Below are positions 37,679 to 48,160 of a stretch of DNA of 64,000 nucleotides, one piece after another. Position numbers and translations under genes: made by a program. The notes beneath the pieces were generated by a model. It ran no database searches, was not told the origin of the DNA, and saw only the letters and a program-made list of their open reading frames with translations. How positions within the stretch are numbered: position 1 is the first letter of the stretch; the number at the start of each line of letters is the position of its first letter. The stretch is taken from NCBI RefSeq assembly GCF_000696575.1, contig NZ_JMSQ01000005.1, forward strand, positions 62,001 through 126,000, in the 5' to 3' direction. Origin of the DNA: Siccibacter colletis. GTDB taxonomy: Bacteria; Pseudomonadota; Gammaproteobacteria; Enterobacterales; Enterobacteriaceae.

Positions 37679-39138
37679 AACGCCTGATGCGCCACTTCTT
37701 CCCGCTCTCGCTGCGGGTCCGCTTCCTGCTGGCCACCGCCGCGGTGGTGCTGGTGCTGTCACTGGCCTACGGGCTGGTGGCGCTGGTGGGTTACAGCGTC
37801 AGCTTCGACAAAACCACCTTCCGTCTGCTGCGCGGCGAGAGCAATCTCTGGTACACCCTGTCAAGCTGGGAAAATGGCAAAATCAGCGTCGATTTGCCGG
37901 AAAACCTCGATCTGCAAAGCCCCACCATCACGCTTATCTATAACGAAAAGGGCCAGCTGATGTGGTCCCAGCGTCAGGTGCCGTGGCTGGTTAAACAGAT
38001 CCGTCCCGACTGGCTCACCGCCAACGGCTTCCACGAGCTGGAGGCGAAATACACCACCAGCCGCCAGCTCGTGGGCAATAACCACCCGGTGCAGGAGCAG
38101 CTGAGCGATTTCCACGAAGAGGACACCGACTACGAGATGACCCACTCGGTCGCGGTGAATCTCTACCCCGCCACACCGCGCATGCCGGCGCTGACCGTGG
38201 TGGTGGTGGATACTATCCCGGTCGAGCTGAAACGCTCCTATATGGTGTGGAACTGGTTTATATACGTGCTGATTGCCAACCTGCTGCTGGTCCTGCCTCT
38301 GCTGTGGCTGGCGGCCTGGTGGAGCCTGCGCCCCATCGCGGCGCTGGCGCGGGAAGTGCGCGAGCTGGAGGAGCATCACCGCGAACAGCTTAACCCGGCA
38401 ACGACCCGGGAGCTGACCAGCCTGGTGCGCAACCTCAATCGCCTGCTGAAAAGCGAGCGCGAGCGCTACGACAAATACCGCACCACCCTCACCGACCTGA
38501 CCCACAGCCTGAAAACGCCGCTGGCGGTGTTGCAGAGTACCCTGCGTTCGATGCGTACCAGCAAGCTGAGCGTTGAGCAGGCCGAACCGGTAATGCTGGA
38601 GCAGATAAGCCGTATTTCCCAGCAGATCGGTTACTTCCTCAACCGCGCCAGCATGCGCAGCGGCAGCATGATGCTGAGCCGGGAAGTGCACGCCGTCGGG
38701 CCACTGCTCGACAGCCTGACCTCGGCGCTGAACAAGGTATACCAGCGCAAGGGCGTGGACATCACCCTCGACATTTCGCCGGAGATTATTTTCGTCGGTG
38801 AGCAGAACGACTTTATGGAAGTGCTGGGTAATGTGCTGGATAACGCCTGTAAATACTGTCTGGAGTTTGTTGAAGTCAGCGCCCGCCCGGATGGCGAAGC
38901 GCTGATCCTGATCGTGGAAGACGACGGCCCCGGCATTCCGGAGAGCAAGCGCTCGCTGATCTTCGATCGCGGCCAGCGCGCCGACACCCTGCGCCCCGGC
39001 CAGGGCGTGGGTCTGTCGGTGGCGCGCGATATCGTTGCCCAGTACGGCGGGCATATCACCATCGGCGAAAGTCCGCTCGGCGGCGCGCGCATGGAGATCC
39101 TGTTTGGCCGCCAGCGTCCGGCCGGGGATGCGCTGTAG
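37675..39138 (+). CDS. phoQ: Sensor kinase PhoQ
   Basis: A 487-residue membrane kinase. Helices at about 17-40 and 195-215 frame the periplasmic sensor, which holds the acidic cluster EEDTDYE (148-154) that binds divalent cations. The E. coli cluster, as remembered, is a run of four aspartates (EDDDDAE). A HAMP domain, HisKA with H277 in DLTHSLKTP and an ATPase domain ([16 protein letters not shown]) follow. Low magnesium, acid pH and cationic peptides activate it. Confidence 0.98.
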   Translation: MKRLMRHFFPLSLRVRFLLATAAVVLVLSLAYGLVALVGYSVSFDKTTFRLLRGESNLWYTLSSWENGKISVDLPENLDLQSPTITLIYNEKGQLMWSQRQVPWLVKQIRPDWLTANGFHELEAKYTTSRQLVGNNHPVQEQLSDFHEEDTDYEMTHSVAVNLYPATPRMPALTVVVVDTIPVELKRSYMVWNWFIYVLIANLLLVLPLLWLAAWWSLRPIAALAREVRELEEHHREQLNPATTRELTSLVRNLNRLLKSERERYDKYRTTLTDLTHSLKTPLAVLQSTLRSMRTSKLSVEQAEPVMLEQISRISQQIGYFLNRASMRSGSMMLSREVHAVGPLLDSLTSALNKVYQRKGVDITLDISPEIIFVGEQNDFMEVLGNVLDNACKYCLEFVEVSARPDGEALILIVEDDGPGIPESKRSLIFDRGQRADTLRPGQGVGLSVARDIVAQYGGHITIGESPLGGARMEILFGRQRPAGDAL

Positions 39139-39273
39139 TCCTTCCTTGTGCTGTTTTATCCAGCAGGTGCGCCCGTAGCCTGCTTTTTTCCCGCCGCCCG
39201 GCACGACAAACGGGGGCGGGAGCGCTAAAATAGTGATTTGTTAGCTAGTTAACCTGCTGCCGGACACCCTCCT

Positions 39274-40395
39274 ATGGATTACCACTTAGATATAAACTGG
39301 CCCGATTTTATTGAGCGCTACTGGCAGAAACGCCCGGTGGTGCTTAAACGCGGCTTCAAGAATTTCGTCGATCCGATCTCTCCGGATGAGCTGGCGGGTC
39401 TGGCAATGGAAAACGAGGTGGACAGCCGCCTGGTAAGCCATCAGGACGGCAAATGGCAGGTCGGCCACGGCCCGTTTGAGAGCTACGATCACCTGGGTGA
39501 GAACAACTGGTCACTGCTGGTGCAGGCGGTGGATCACTGGCATGAGCCGACCGCCGAGCTGATGCGGCCGTTCCGCGCCCTGCCGGACTGGCGCATCGAC
39601 GATCTGATGATCTCCTTCTCGGTGCCGGGCGGCGGCGTCGGCCCGCATCTGGACCAGTATGACGTGTTTATCATTCAGGGCACCGGCCGTCGCCGCTGGC
39701 GCGTGGGGGAAAAGGTGCCGATGAAGCAGCACTGCCCGCACCCGGATCTGCTGCAGGTTGACCCCTTCGACGGCATCATTGACGAAGAAATGGAGCCGGG
39801 CGACATCCTCTATATTCCGCCAGGATTCCCGCATGAAGGCTATTCGCTGGAAAACTCGCTCAACTACTCGGTGGGCTTCCGCGCCCCCAGCGGCCGCGAG
39901 CTGATCAGCGGCTTTGCCGATTACGTGCTGCAGCGCGAGCTGGGCAGCCATCGCTACGCTGACCCGGACGTGCCGGCGCGTGAGCATCCGGCGGATATCG
40001 TGCCCGCCGAGCTGGACAAGCTGCGCGGCATGATGCTGGGCCTGATCAACGATCCGGAGCACTTCAATCAGTGGTTTGGAGAGTTTATCAGCCAGTCGCG
40101 TCATGAACTGGACGTGGCGCCGCCGGAGCCGCCGTACCAGCCGGATGAGATCTACGATGCGCTGAAACAGGGCGATTCGCTGGTACGCCTGGGTGGTCTG
40201 CGCGTGCTGCGCGTGGGCGATGCGGTGTTCGCTAACGGCGAGAAGATTGAGTCTCCGCACCGTCCGGCGCTGGAAGCGCTGGCCAGCAGCATGACGCTGA
40301 GCGGTGACAGCTTCGGCGATGCGCTTGACGATCCGTCGTTCCTCGCCATGCTGGCCGCACTGGTGAACAGCGGCTACTGGTATTTTGCCGACTGA
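39274..40395 (+). CDS. roxA: Ribosomal protein L16 arginine hydroxylase
   Basis: A 373-residue JmjC-type 2-oxoglutarate oxygenase, the same length as E. coli RoxA (YcfD). The iron ligands are H125, D127 (GPHLDQYD) and H187 (FPHEGY). A dimerisation region and a C-terminal winged helix follow. It hydroxylates an arginine of ribosomal protein L16. It stands between phoQ and pepT, with a strong bidirectional terminator after it. Confidence 0.96.
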   Translation: MDYHLDINWPDFIERYWQKRPVVLKRGFKNFVDPISPDELAGLAMENEVDSRLVSHQDGKWQVGHGPFESYDHLGENNWSLLVQAVDHWHEPTAELMRPFRALPDWRIDDLMISFSVPGGGVGPHLDQYDVFIIQGTGRRRWRVGEKVPMKQHCPHPDLLQVDPFDGIIDEEMEPGDILYIPPGFPHEGYSLENSLNYSVGFRAPSGRELISGFADYVLQRELGSHRYADPDVPAREHPADIVPAELDKLRGMMLGLINDPEHFNQWFGEFISQSRHELDVAPPEPPYQPDEIYDALKQGDSLVRLGGLRVLRVGDAVFANGEKIESPHRPALEALASSMTLSGDSFGDALDDPSFLAMLAALVNSGYWYFAD

Positions 40396-40406
40396 GTGAC
40401 GAGCAT

Positions 40407-40436
40407 AAAAAAACCGCGCCGGGCGCGGTTTTTTTT
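40407..40436. terminator. Bidirectional terminator between roxA and pepT
   Basis: Seven A, a 7-bp stem (ACCGCGC with GCGCGGT), a 3-base loop and eight T. It has a U-tract in both directions and serves the convergent genes. Confidence 0.92.
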
Positions 40437-40447
40437 GGTCGGCGGGT

Positions 40448-41671
40448 TTACTGCTCCGCCGTCAGCTCGGCGATACGCACAATTACCTGCACCGCCTTCT
40501 CCATCCCCTCCAGCGTCACAAACTCGTGCTTGCCGTGGTAGTTGTAGCCGCCGGTAAAGATGTTCGGGCACGGCAGGCCTTTGAACGAGAGCTGCGCCCC
40601 GTCGGTACCGCCGCGGATCGGCTTCATCACCGGCTCAATATCGCAGTCGATCATCGCCTGACGCGCGATATCGATGATGTGCGGGTGCTCAGCCACCTGC
40701 TCGCGCATGTTGTAGTAGCTGTCCTCAATCACCAGCTCAATATAGCAGTCCGGGTGCAGCCCTTTGCCAACCTTTTTAGCGATCTCCATCATGGTGCGTT
40801 TGCGCGCTTCGAAATTTTCGCGGTCAAAATCGCGAATGATATAGTGCATTTCGGCGCGATCGACGCTGCCTTTGATGCCGTGCAGATGGTAGAAGCCTTC
40901 GTAACCTTCGGTGCACTCCGGCGATTCGCTGGCCGGTACTTCGGCGTGGATACGCGCCGCCAGCGACAGGGCATTCACCATCACCCCTTTGGCGCTGCCG
41001 GGATGCACGTTGTTGCCGACGATTTTGATGGTCACCGACGCGGCGTTGAAGTTTTCAAACTCCAGCTCGCCGACGCCACCGCCGTCCACGGTATAAGCCC
41101 ACTCGGCGTTAAACGCGCCAACGTCAAAGTGCAGCGCCCCTTTGCCGACTTCTTCATCCGGGGTAAAGGCGACGCGAATATCACCGTGGGGAATGTTTTC
41201 CTGTTTCATCACCGCCAGCGCGGTCATGATTTCCGCGACCCCCGCTTTATCATCAGCCCCGAGCAGGGTTTTGCCGTCGGTGGTGATCAGCGTCTGCCCG
41301 GTCAACTGGTGCAGCACCGGGAACATCACCGGGGATAACACCTCGTCGCCCATGCCCAGCGCGATATCACCGCCGCGATAGTTTTCAACAATTTGCGGAT
41401 TGACGTTTTTACCGGTGAAGTCCGGCGCGGTATCCACATGGGAGATAAAGCCGATCGTCGGTACCGGTTTGGCGATATTGGACGGCAGCGTGCCCATCAC
41501 CGTGCCGTGCTCGCTCAGGGTAACGTCCACCAGCCCCAGCTCAGTCAGCTGAGACTGCAGCAGGCGCAGCAGCTTCCATTGCCCTTCGGTGCTCGGCACC
41601 TGTTTCACGCCCGGTCTCGACTGGGTATCCAGCGAGACATAGGTTAAGAATCGCTCTAATAATTTATCCAT
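40448..41671 (-). CDS. pepT: Peptidase T (tripeptidase)
   Basis: A 407-residue zinc aminotripeptidase of family M20. The metal and catalytic motifs are [27 protein letters not shown] and the late GGTDGAQLS. It removes the N-terminal residue from tripeptides in the cytoplasm. Length and ends agree with E. coli PepT. It is divergent from potA with about 220 bases between; in Salmonella pepT is FNR-activated, but I could not find a convincing FNR site here. Confidence 0.97.
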   Translation of the reverse strand: MDKLLERFLTYVSLDTQSRPGVKQVPSTEGQWKLLRLLQSQLTELGLVDVTLSEHGTVMGTLPSNIAKPVPTIGFISHVDTAPDFTGKNVNPQIVENYRGGDIALGMGDEVLSPVMFPVLHQLTGQTLITTDGKTLLGADDKAGVAEIMTALAVMKQENIPHGDIRVAFTPDEEVGKGALHFDVGAFNAEWAYTVDGGGVGELEFENFNAASVTIKIVGNNVHPGSAKGVMVNALSLAARIHAEVPASESPECTEGYEGFYHLHGIKGSVDRAEMHYIIRDFDRENFEARKRTMMEIAKKVGKGLHPDCYIELVIEDSYYNMREQVAEHPHIIDIARQAMIDCDIEPVMKPIRGGTDGAQLSFKGLPCPNIFTGGYNYHGKHEFVTLEGMEKAVQVIVRIAELTAEQ

Positions 41672-41893
41672 ACCGTCACCCCTGTTAATGTCACAACATT
41701 ATCAATATGTTGTCTGAATCAAATATTGCGTCAGGTCACTTTACGTCGGCGCATGGATGAAATAAACCTGCCAGAAAATGACATAACGCCGGTCCCGAGC
41801 CGATCGCGTGCAGTGATAACCGTAGCGCATGAATAAATGGTTACAAGCATTGGCGATTTTGGCGCTTTGCCGTAGAATGCCTGCCCTTAATCA

Positions 41894-43096
41894 ATGTGCC
41901 AGACCCAAAGGTGGTTCATCACAAACCCCGCATCCGATAAGCCATCCGATGCGTCAGTTACGGGACAGAGTAAAAAATTGAATACACAACCGCGTTCGCT
42001 TTCACCGCTGGTGCAACTGGCGGGGATCGGTAAAAGTTTTGATGGCAAAACGGTGATTTCCGATTTATCCCTGACCATCAATAACGGCGAATTCCTTACC
42101 CTTCTCGGCCCCTCCGGCTGCGGCAAAACCACGGTATTACGCCTGATTGCCGGTCTTGAGAATGTTGATACCGGCACGATCCACCTTGATAGCCAGGATA
42201 TCACCGACGTTCCCGCCGAACATCGCCACGTCAACACGGTCTTCCAGAGCTACGCCCTGTTCCCGCACATGACGGTTTTTGAAAACGTCGCCTTCGGCCT
42301 GCGCATGCAGAAAACGCCGGCGGCAGAGATCGCCCCGCGTGTCACCGATGCCTTAAGAATGGTGCAGCTTGAAGAATTTGCCCAGCGCAAACCGCATCAG
42401 CTCTCCGGCGGGCAGCAGCAGCGCGTGGCGATTGCCCGCGCGGTGGTCAACAAGCCGCGCCTGTTGTTGCTGGATGAATCCCTGTCCGCGCTCGACTACA
42501 AGCTGCGTAAGCAGATGCAGAACGAGCTGAAAGCGCTGCAGCGCAAGCTCGGTATCACCTTCGTGTTTGTTACTCACGATCAGGAAGAAGCGCTGACCAT
42601 GTCTGACCGCATCGTGGTGATGCGTAACGGGCGCATTGAGCAGGATGGCACCCCGCGTGAAATTTACGAGGAGCCGGAAAACCTGTTCGTGGCAAGCTTC
42701 ATCGGCGAGATCAATATTTTCGACGCGACCGTGATTGAGCGTATCGACGCCGAGCGGGTGCGGGCCAACGTCGAAGGGCGCGAGTGCAATATCTACGTCA
42801 ACTTCCCGGTGGAAGCGGGCCAGCAGCTGAAGGTGCTGCTGCGTCCGGAAGATCTGCGCGTGGAGGAGATCAACGACGTGCGCGATGTCGAAGGACTGAT
42901 TGGTTACGTGCGCGAGCGCAACTATAAAGGCATGACGCTGGAGTCGGTGGTCGAGCTGGAAAACGGCAAGATGGTGATGGTCAGCGAGTTCTTTAACGAA
43001 GACGATCCTGACTTTGACCACTCGCTGGACCAGAAAATGGCGGTTACCTGGGTTGAGAGCTGGGAGGTGGTGCTCACCGATGAAGAGCTCGCGTAA
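41894..43096 (+). CDS. potA: Spermidine/putrescine ABC transporter ATP-binding protein
   Basis: The ATPase of the polyamine importer PotABCD. It has Walker [10 protein letters not shown], signature LSGGQQQRV and Walker B LLLLDESL, then the C-terminal regulatory domain. The start is uncertain. E. coli PotA, as I remember it, begins MGQSKKLN; here the same place reads ACG (41960-41962) GGACAG, so the usual ATG is missing. The only in-frame ATG before the ABC domain is at 41894, giving 400 residues with an unfamiliar 22-residue extension; TTG 41978 is another possibility. The body is intact and overlaps potB. Confidence 0.93.
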   Translation: MCQTQRWFITNPASDKPSDASVTGQSKKLNTQPRSLSPLVQLAGIGKSFDGKTVISDLSLTINNGEFLTLLGPSGCGKTTVLRLIAGLENVDTGTIHLDSQDITDVPAEHRHVNTVFQSYALFPHMTVFENVAFGLRMQKTPAAEIAPRVTDALRMVQLEEFAQRKPHQLSGGQQQRVAIARAVVNKPRLLLLDESLSALDYKLRKQMQNELKALQRKLGITFVFVTHDQEEALTMSDRIVVMRNGRIEQDGTPREIYEEPENLFVASFIGEINIFDATVIERIDAERVRANVEGRECNIYVNFPVEAGQQLKVLLRPEDLRVEEINDVRDVEGLIGYVRERNYKGMTLESVVELENGKMVMVSEFFNEDDPDFDHSLDQKMAVTWVESWEVVLTDEELA

Positions 43097-43937
43097 ATTT
43101 CAGAACCTGGTGATCGCCACCATCGTCGGCTGGCTGGTGCTGTTCGTCTTTCTGCCGAACCTGATGATCATCGGCACCAGCTTCCTCACCCGCGACGACG
43201 CGAACTTTGTCAGCCTGGTGTTTACCCTGGAGAACTACGCGCGTCTGCTTGACCCGCTCTACTTCCAGGTGCTGCTGCACTCGCTCAACATGGCGCTGAT
43301 CGCCACCCTCGCCTGCCTGGCGCTGGGCTATCCGTTCGCCTGGTTCCTGGCGCGGTTACCGCAGAAGGTGCGCCCGCTGTTGCTGTTCCTGCTGATTGTG
43401 CCGTTCTGGACCAACTCGCTGATCCGCATCTACGGGCTGAAGATCTTTCTCAGCACCAAAGGGTACATGAACGAGTTTCTGCTCTGGACCGGGCTTATCG
43501 ACACGCCGATCCGCATCATGTATACCCCGTCGGCGGTGATTATCGGGCTGGTCTATATTCTGCTGCCGTTTATGGTGATGCCGCTCTACTCCAGCATTGA
43601 GAAGCTTGATAAACCGCTGCTGGAAGCGGCGCGGGACCTGGGTGCCAGCAAGCTGCAGACGTTTATCCGCATCATTATTCCGCTTACCATGCCGGGCATT
43701 ATCGCCGGCTGTCTGCTGGTGATGCTCCCGGCGATGGGGCTGTTCTTTGTCTCCGACCTGATGGGCGGCGCGAAAAATCTGCTGATCGGCAACGTCATCA
43801 AGAGCCAGTTCCTGAATATTCGCGACTGGCCGTTCGGCTCTGCCACCAGCATCACGCTGACGCTGGTGATGGGCCTGATGCTGCTGGTGTACTGGCGCGC
43901 CGCGCGGCTACTTAACAAGAAGGTGGAGCTGGAATGA
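43080..43937 (+). CDS. potB: Spermidine/putrescine ABC permease PotB
   Basis: From ATG 43080 (MKSSRKFQN) the product is 285 residues and overlaps potA by 17 bases. Six membrane helices and the permease EAA loop ([23 protein letters not shown]) are present. With PotC it forms the membrane channel for polyamine uptake. The frame is open upstream to 43014, but that part lies inside potA. The stop overlaps the potC start by ATGA. Confidence 0.96.
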   Translation: MKSSRKFQNLVIATIVGWLVLFVFLPNLMIIGTSFLTRDDANFVSLVFTLENYARLLDPLYFQVLLHSLNMALIATLACLALGYPFAWFLARLPQKVRPLLLFLLIVPFWTNSLIRIYGLKIFLSTKGYMNEFLLWTGLIDTPIRIMYTPSAVIIGLVYILLPFMVMPLYSSIEKLDKPLLEAARDLGASKLQTFIRIIIPLTMPGIIAGCLLVMLPAMGLFFVSDLMGGAKNLLIGNVIKSQFLNIRDWPFGSATSITLTLVMGLMLLVYWRAARLLNKKVELE

Positions 43938-44725
43938 TCGGGCGGCTTCTTCGCGGCGGCTTTATGACCGCCATCTACGCTTACCTGTACATCCCAATCA
44001 TTATTCTGATTGTGAACTCGTTCAACGGCTCGCGCTTCGGCATTAACTGGCAGGGCTTTACCACCAAATGGTACAGCCTGCTGATGAACAACGACAGCCT
44101 GCTGCAGGCCGCGCGCCACTCGCTGACCATGGCGGTATTCTCGGCGACGTTCGCCACGCTGATTGGCTCGCTCACGGCGGTGGCGCTCTACCGTTACCGC
44201 TTCCGCGGCAAGCCGTTTGTCAGCGGGATGCTGTTCGTGGTGATGATGTCGCCGGACATCGTGATGGCCATCTCGCTGCTGGTGCTGTTTATGCTGCTCG
44301 GGATTCAGCTCGGCTTCTGGTCGCTGCTGTTCTCGCACATCACGTTCTGCCTGCCGTTTGTGGTGGTCACCGTTTACTCGAGGCTGAAAGGGTTTGACGT
44401 GCGCATGCTGGAAGCGGCAAAGGATCTGGGTGCCAGCGAAATCACCATTCTGCGCAAAATCATTCTGCCGCTCGCCATGCCGGCGGTGGCGGCCGGCTGG
44501 GTGCTGAGCTTTACCCTGTCGATGGACGACGTGGTGGTCTCGTCGTTTGTTACCGGGCCGAGCTATGAAATTCTGCCGTTGAAGATCTACTCGATGGTGA
44601 AAGTCGGCGTCTCGCCTGAGGTGAACGCGCTGGCAACCATTCTGCTGCTTCTCTCGCTGGTTCTGGTGCTTGCCAGCCAGCTTATCCTTCGCGATAACAC
44701 CAAAACTCAGGGGACGTTTAAATGA
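43934..44725 (+). CDS. potC: Spermidine/putrescine ABC permease PotC
   Basis: A 263-residue inner-membrane permease with six helices and an EAA loop (MLEAAKDLGASEITILRKIILPL). It pairs with PotB. It overlaps potB and potD by four bases on each side, so the four pot genes form one translationally coupled operon, as in E. coli. Confidence 0.97.
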   Translation: MIGRLLRGGFMTAIYAYLYIPIIILIVNSFNGSRFGINWQGFTTKWYSLLMNNDSLLQAARHSLTMAVFSATFATLIGSLTAVALYRYRFRGKPFVSGMLFVVMMSPDIVMAISLLVLFMLLGIQLGFWSLLFSHITFCLPFVVVTVYSRLKGFDVRMLEAAKDLGASEITILRKIILPLAMPAVAAGWVLSFTLSMDDVVVSSFVTGPSYEILPLKIYSMVKVGVSPEVNALATILLLLSLVLVLASQLILRDNTKTQGTFK

Positions 44726-45768
44726 AAAAATGGTCACGCCACCTGCTTGCTGCCGGCGCGCTGGCGCTGGGCGTCAGCGCAGCACATGCCGACGACGGCA
44801 AAACCCTCTACTTCTACAACTGGACCGAGTATGTGCCGCCGGGCCTGCTGGAGCAGTTCACCAAAGAGACCGGCATCAAGGTGATCTATTCGACCTACGA
44901 GTCGAATGAAACCATGTACGCCAAGCTGAAAACCTACAAGGAAGGCGCGTACGATCTGGTGGTGCCGTCCACCTACTTTGTCGACAAGATGCGCAAAGAG
45001 GGGATGATTCAGAAGATCGATAAGCGCACGCTGACCAACTTCCACAATCTCGACCCGGCGATGCTCAACAAGCCGTTCGACCCGAACAATGACTATTCCA
45101 TCCCGTACATCTGGGGTGCGACCGCCATCGGCGTTAACAGCGAAGAGATCGATCCGAAAACCATCACCAGCTGGGCTGACCTGTGGAAGCCGGATTACAA
45201 AAGCAGCCTGCTGCTGACCGATGACGCGCGCGAAGTGTTCCAGATGGCGCTGCGCAAACTCGGCTACTCCGGTAACACTACCGATGCGAAAGAGATCGAG
45301 GCGGCGTATCACGAGCTGCAAAAGCTGATGCCAAACGTGGCGGCCTTCAACTCCGATAACCCGGCTAACCCGTATATGGAAGGGGAAGTGAATCTGGGAA
45401 TGGTGTGGAACGGTTCCGCGTGGGTGGCCCGTCAGGCCGGTACACCGCTTGAGGTGGTCTGGCCGAAAGAAGGCGGTATCTTCTGGATGGACAGCCTGTC
45501 GATCCCGGCCAATGCGAAAAACGTGGATGGCGCCCTGAAGCTGATCAACTTCCTGCTGCGTCCGGACGTGGCAAAACAGGTAGCGGAAACCATCGGCTAC
45601 CCGACGCCTAACCTCGCAGCGCGCAAGCTGTTAAGCCCGGACGTCGCCAACGATAAGTCACTCTACCCGGATGCGGCAACTATCGAGAAAGGCGAATGGC
45701 AGAACGACGTCGGCGACGCCAGCGCGATCTATGAGTCGTACTACCAGAAGCTGAAAGCGGGACGATAA
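44722..45768 (+). CDS. potD: Spermidine/putrescine-binding periplasmic protein
   Basis: A 348-residue substrate-binding protein with a signal peptide (LLAAGALALGVSAAHA). It keeps the polyamine-pocket stretches YNWTEYVPP, VPSTYFVDKM, IPYIWGATAIG and VWNGSAWVARQ. It delivers spermidine and putrescine to PotBC. It ends the pot operon, and beyond the following hairpin the accessory segment starts. Confidence 0.97.
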   Translation: MKKWSRHLLAAGALALGVSAAHADDGKTLYFYNWTEYVPPGLLEQFTKETGIKVIYSTYESNETMYAKLKTYKEGAYDLVVPSTYFVDKMRKEGMIQKIDKRTLTNFHNLDPAMLNKPFDPNNDYSIPYIWGATAIGVNSEEIDPKTITSWADLWKPDYKSSLLLTDDAREVFQMALRKLGYSGNTTDAKEIEAAYHELQKLMPNVAAFNSDNPANPYMEGEVNLGMVWNGSAWVARQAGTPLEVVWPKEGGIFWMDSLSIPANAKNVDGALKLINFLLRPDVAKQVAETIGYPTPNLAARKLLSPDVANDKSLYPDAATIEKGEWQNDVGDASAIYESYYQKLKAGR

Positions 45769-45777
45769 AACCGCAGC

Positions 45778-45801
45778 GGCGGGTGAGCATGCTTGCCCGC
45801 C
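45778..45801 (+). terminator. Hairpin after potD
   Basis: GGCGGG and CCCGCC flank TGAGCATGCTTG, whose AGCATGCT core also pairs. There is no T-tract. It marks the last backbone feature before the potD-cobB insertion. Confidence 0.55.
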
Positions 45802-46030
45802 CTGGGGTTTAACTGATGTAACAGAACGGCGGGCATCCGCCGTTTGCTGTTTATGGTGTCGCTGTCAGGATTTGCCCCCTTCCCTCACCCTGCTCCCTCA
45901 GTAATGCCTTTCGTCAAATTCACCTGGTAGTTTTTAGGCCTGATATACCTTGCCTGAGTTATACGCATGCGTTAGCCCAGAAATAAATGTTATAACCCGT
46001 TGCACAAGGCATTTATGTGTAATCGGAGCA

Positions 46031-46480
46031 TTACAAGCTCGGGTATTTCCCGTCTTCATCAACCAAAAAGATTTGCGACAGGTACCAGGAATTATTGTCT
46101 CTGAACAACTGATATTCATAAACGGGTGAGTAATATTGTTTTGATAATCTGGTCGTCACAACAGCATTATCGCCGGTGATTTTTGTCGACAGGATCTTTT
46201 CCTGCTCAGGGTCATGAGAGGACTCGGAACCAAACGCAATGGGTTCGCCTGCGAAATCCGGTGCGGTGTATTTTTTCAGCAGTTCATTCCAGCTCTTCTG
46301 CGCAAGCGGCATAATATCTTTCCCGTCGCGGGTCTGGCTTTGCTGGAAAGTCTGGTCATTCCAGATCTTATAATCATGCTGGAAGGCCATCACGACCTGT
46401 TCCGGTGTGTTTGCCAATATCTCTCCCGCCCTGAATAAACTCACGCTTAACAGAATTAATTGAATCAATACTCGCTGCAC
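46031..46480 (-). CDS. Secreted small protein, NTF2-like or immunity-like
   Basis: A 149-residue product from GTG 46480 with a signal peptide (LIQLILLSVSLFRAGEILA). The mature part begins with a helix (NTPEQVVMAFQHDYKIWND) and ends in beta strands with YYSPVYEYQLFRDNNSWYLS. That fits the NTF2-like fold of many periplasmic immunity proteins, but I do not recognise a family. No toxin gene is next to it. Base composition is lower in G+C than the pot operon. The function is open. Confidence 0.55.
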   Translation of the reverse strand: MQRVLIQLILLSVSLFRAGEILANTPEQVVMAFQHDYKIWNDQTFQQSQTRDGKDIMPLAQKSWNELLKKYTAPDFAGEPIAFGSESSHDPEQEKILSTKITGDNAVVTTRLSKQYYSPVYEYQLFRDNNSWYLSQIFLVDEDGKYPSL

Positions 46481-46633
46481 AGTTCACTCACTTACCGGTA
46501 ATATTTTTTTCAGTTTCCCCGGGTGGTGGGCTGAAGTCAACGAACCAGTCGCCATAGCCAACCAAAGAAATGTTCATTTGCGGATAATGGCAGATAGCGT
46601 TGTGAAACAGGGCAGTATCTTCAGAATGACCAC

Positions 46634-47191
46634 TTACCCTGATTTGTAGATATTAGCGTTCCAGTAACCATGACCCTGCTGACCACAGGCTTTCCAGCCC
46701 AACGCTATAAGCTGCTTTGCAATCAGTCGATTCATCACCCCGTGCCCCATCAGCAGCACGGGCCCGTTTGATAGCTCTACAGATGTTACGAGAATGTCCG
46801 CAGCCTAAACGGCGCGTTGTTTCGCTATTCCCTGGGGCTCGGCATTACGGGAAAAGCCACAAAGCCACATAATGCGGAACAAAGCAGCCCAGAGCGTGGG
46901 GGATAATTTCATACCGGGCAGGTGGAATATCGGCAGGCCCGCTTCTCTGAAAACGTCATCAATAAGGTCAGGCTTACGCCCTAATGCGCTCAGGGAAGAG
47001 AGTGCCCTGGGGAGCGGGCTACTGATAATATTTAATGCGCTTGAGGCTAATAATCTACTGGTGTCGGGTGGTATATCGCTGCCGGTATCCGAACAATCGT
47101 ATTGTGCGATCCAGTCGGCCATTTCACGACAGCTTACTCTCGCCGATTTGCTAAAGGCGGGCTTTCCATGACGCATCAAAATAATTTCCAT
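46634..47191 (-). pseudogene. Histidine phosphatase family gene with an in-frame amber codon
   Basis: From ATG 47191 the frame reads MEIILMRHGKP, which contains the catalytic RHG motif of the phosphoglycerate-mutase-like family. After 128 residues it meets TAG (46805-46807). Past the stop the same frame continues with ADILVTSVELSNGPVLLMGH, then GVMNRLIAKQ, to a TAA at 46634-46636. The second catalytic histidine (MGHG) is on the far side of the stop. The full product would be about 185 residues, normal for the family. A single CAG to TAG change explains the break. Without suppression the protein is inactive. Confidence 0.8.
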
Positions 47192-47501
47192 ACTGCACTT
47201 CTTTCTGTGTAATCCTCAAGATGCAGGGAGACTAACGTAAATACGTCAGGGTGTTCTACCACCATATTTAGGGTTGATCGCACAAATTGAGTCAGGCGTA
47301 ATGTGTCAGCGATTTCGTTTAAACGCTTTACACACCACACCCGGGTGAATGTCGGCTTTGTGCCAGAAGCGGACGTTGCTAACACTTGAATGTACTCATT
47401 CGCGTGGCCCGGTCAGCGCAATATGGCAACCTAAGGCGCTGTCGTGACATCAGCTTGTAAAGTAGTATGTGTTCTTCTGCTGTTCACACTTTGGATACTC
47501 A
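47192..47501. other. Junction with a repeat copy; no supportable gene
   Basis: 310 bases. A leftward frame of 69 residues (47385-47176) begins inside the repeat TGTGCCAGAAGCGGAC and overlaps the phosphatase start by 16 bases. It looks like repeat sequence fused to a gene remnant rather than a gene. Confidence 0.5.
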
Positions 47502-48062
47502 ATGACATTGCAAGCGACTTGGCTTGAACAGCCTAAGCCCGGTGATGAAAGGGAAGGTGTTTCGATCATCGACGTCAATCCCTTTGGCGCTAATGGAGAA
47601 AAGGATCGACGACTGTTAATTAGTAAGGGCGGTGAGCCCATTGTGATTTTACAGTTATATATACGTGCCGACGAGGATGGCTGGCTGATTTCCAGCGCCT
47701 TTTGTGATTTCCTACTGAATGAATCCCAGGTGGCAATCATTTGTGGCGACCACTTTCATGTTGTTGAGATGAGCACACACTCGTTCAGAAGCCATCCATT
47801 AGGTGATTACGTTGGCCATATTTATTCAGTTCCTGACATCCATTCTGACAGGCTACATAATCGGGTTCTGGTCACCACTTACTGCCACGTTTTTCTGATG
47901 GATATTGATGCGGGCATTCTCTGGAAATCTAGGCAGTGCGCCATTGATGGCGTGATCATTACATCGATAGAGAATGATACGGTGCTGGGCCTGGGAGAGT
48001 GGGACCCGCCAGGGGGTTGGGAACCTTTTAAGCTCGATCTTAAAACGGGCATCCCGATTTGA
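47502..48062 (+). CDS. Hypothetical protein, beta-rich
   Basis: About 186 residues from ATG 47502 (MTLQATWLEQPKPGDEREG); the frame is open for 11 more codons upstream but without a better start. There is no signal peptide or membrane helix. The sequence looks beta-rich, with repeated short strands (VAIICGDHFHVVEM, VLVTTYCHVFLMDID, TVLGLGEWDPPGGW), like a small propeller or an immunity protein. I do not recognise the family. The ribosome site is weak. Confidence 0.6.
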   Translation: MTLQATWLEQPKPGDEREGVSIIDVNPFGANGEKDRRLLISKGGEPIVILQLYIRADEDGWLISSAFCDFLLNESQVAIICGDHFHVVEMSTHSFRSHPLGDYVGHIYSVPDIHSDRLHNRVLVTTYCHVFLMDIDAGILWKSRQCAIDGVIITSIENDTVLGLGEWDPPGGWEPFKLDLKTGIPI

Positions 48063-48160
48063 AGAAGGGGGCCCCTCACAGTCTTCGGCCGGCGCGGACG
48101 TTGCATTCCAGCAATTATTGCCTTAAGAGTTAATGTTCGATTGTGATGAGGACAAACACT

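Noticed and set aside
41672-41893. FNR or CRP site for pepT
   Set aside because: TTTGATTCAGACAAC and TGTGACATTAAC were considered, but both lack a good second half-site.
43586-44737. A 383-residue leftward frame opposite potB and potC
   Set aside because: It covers two overlapping, well-conserved permease genes and has no plausible start.
45802-46030. Possible small RNA gene downstream of potD
   Set aside because: No promoter-terminator pair could be supported in this gap.
47176-47385. Leftward frame of 69 residues before the histidine phosphatase
   Set aside because: Its first residues are the translation of the TGTGCCAGAAGCGGAC repeat; no ribosome site or family likeness.
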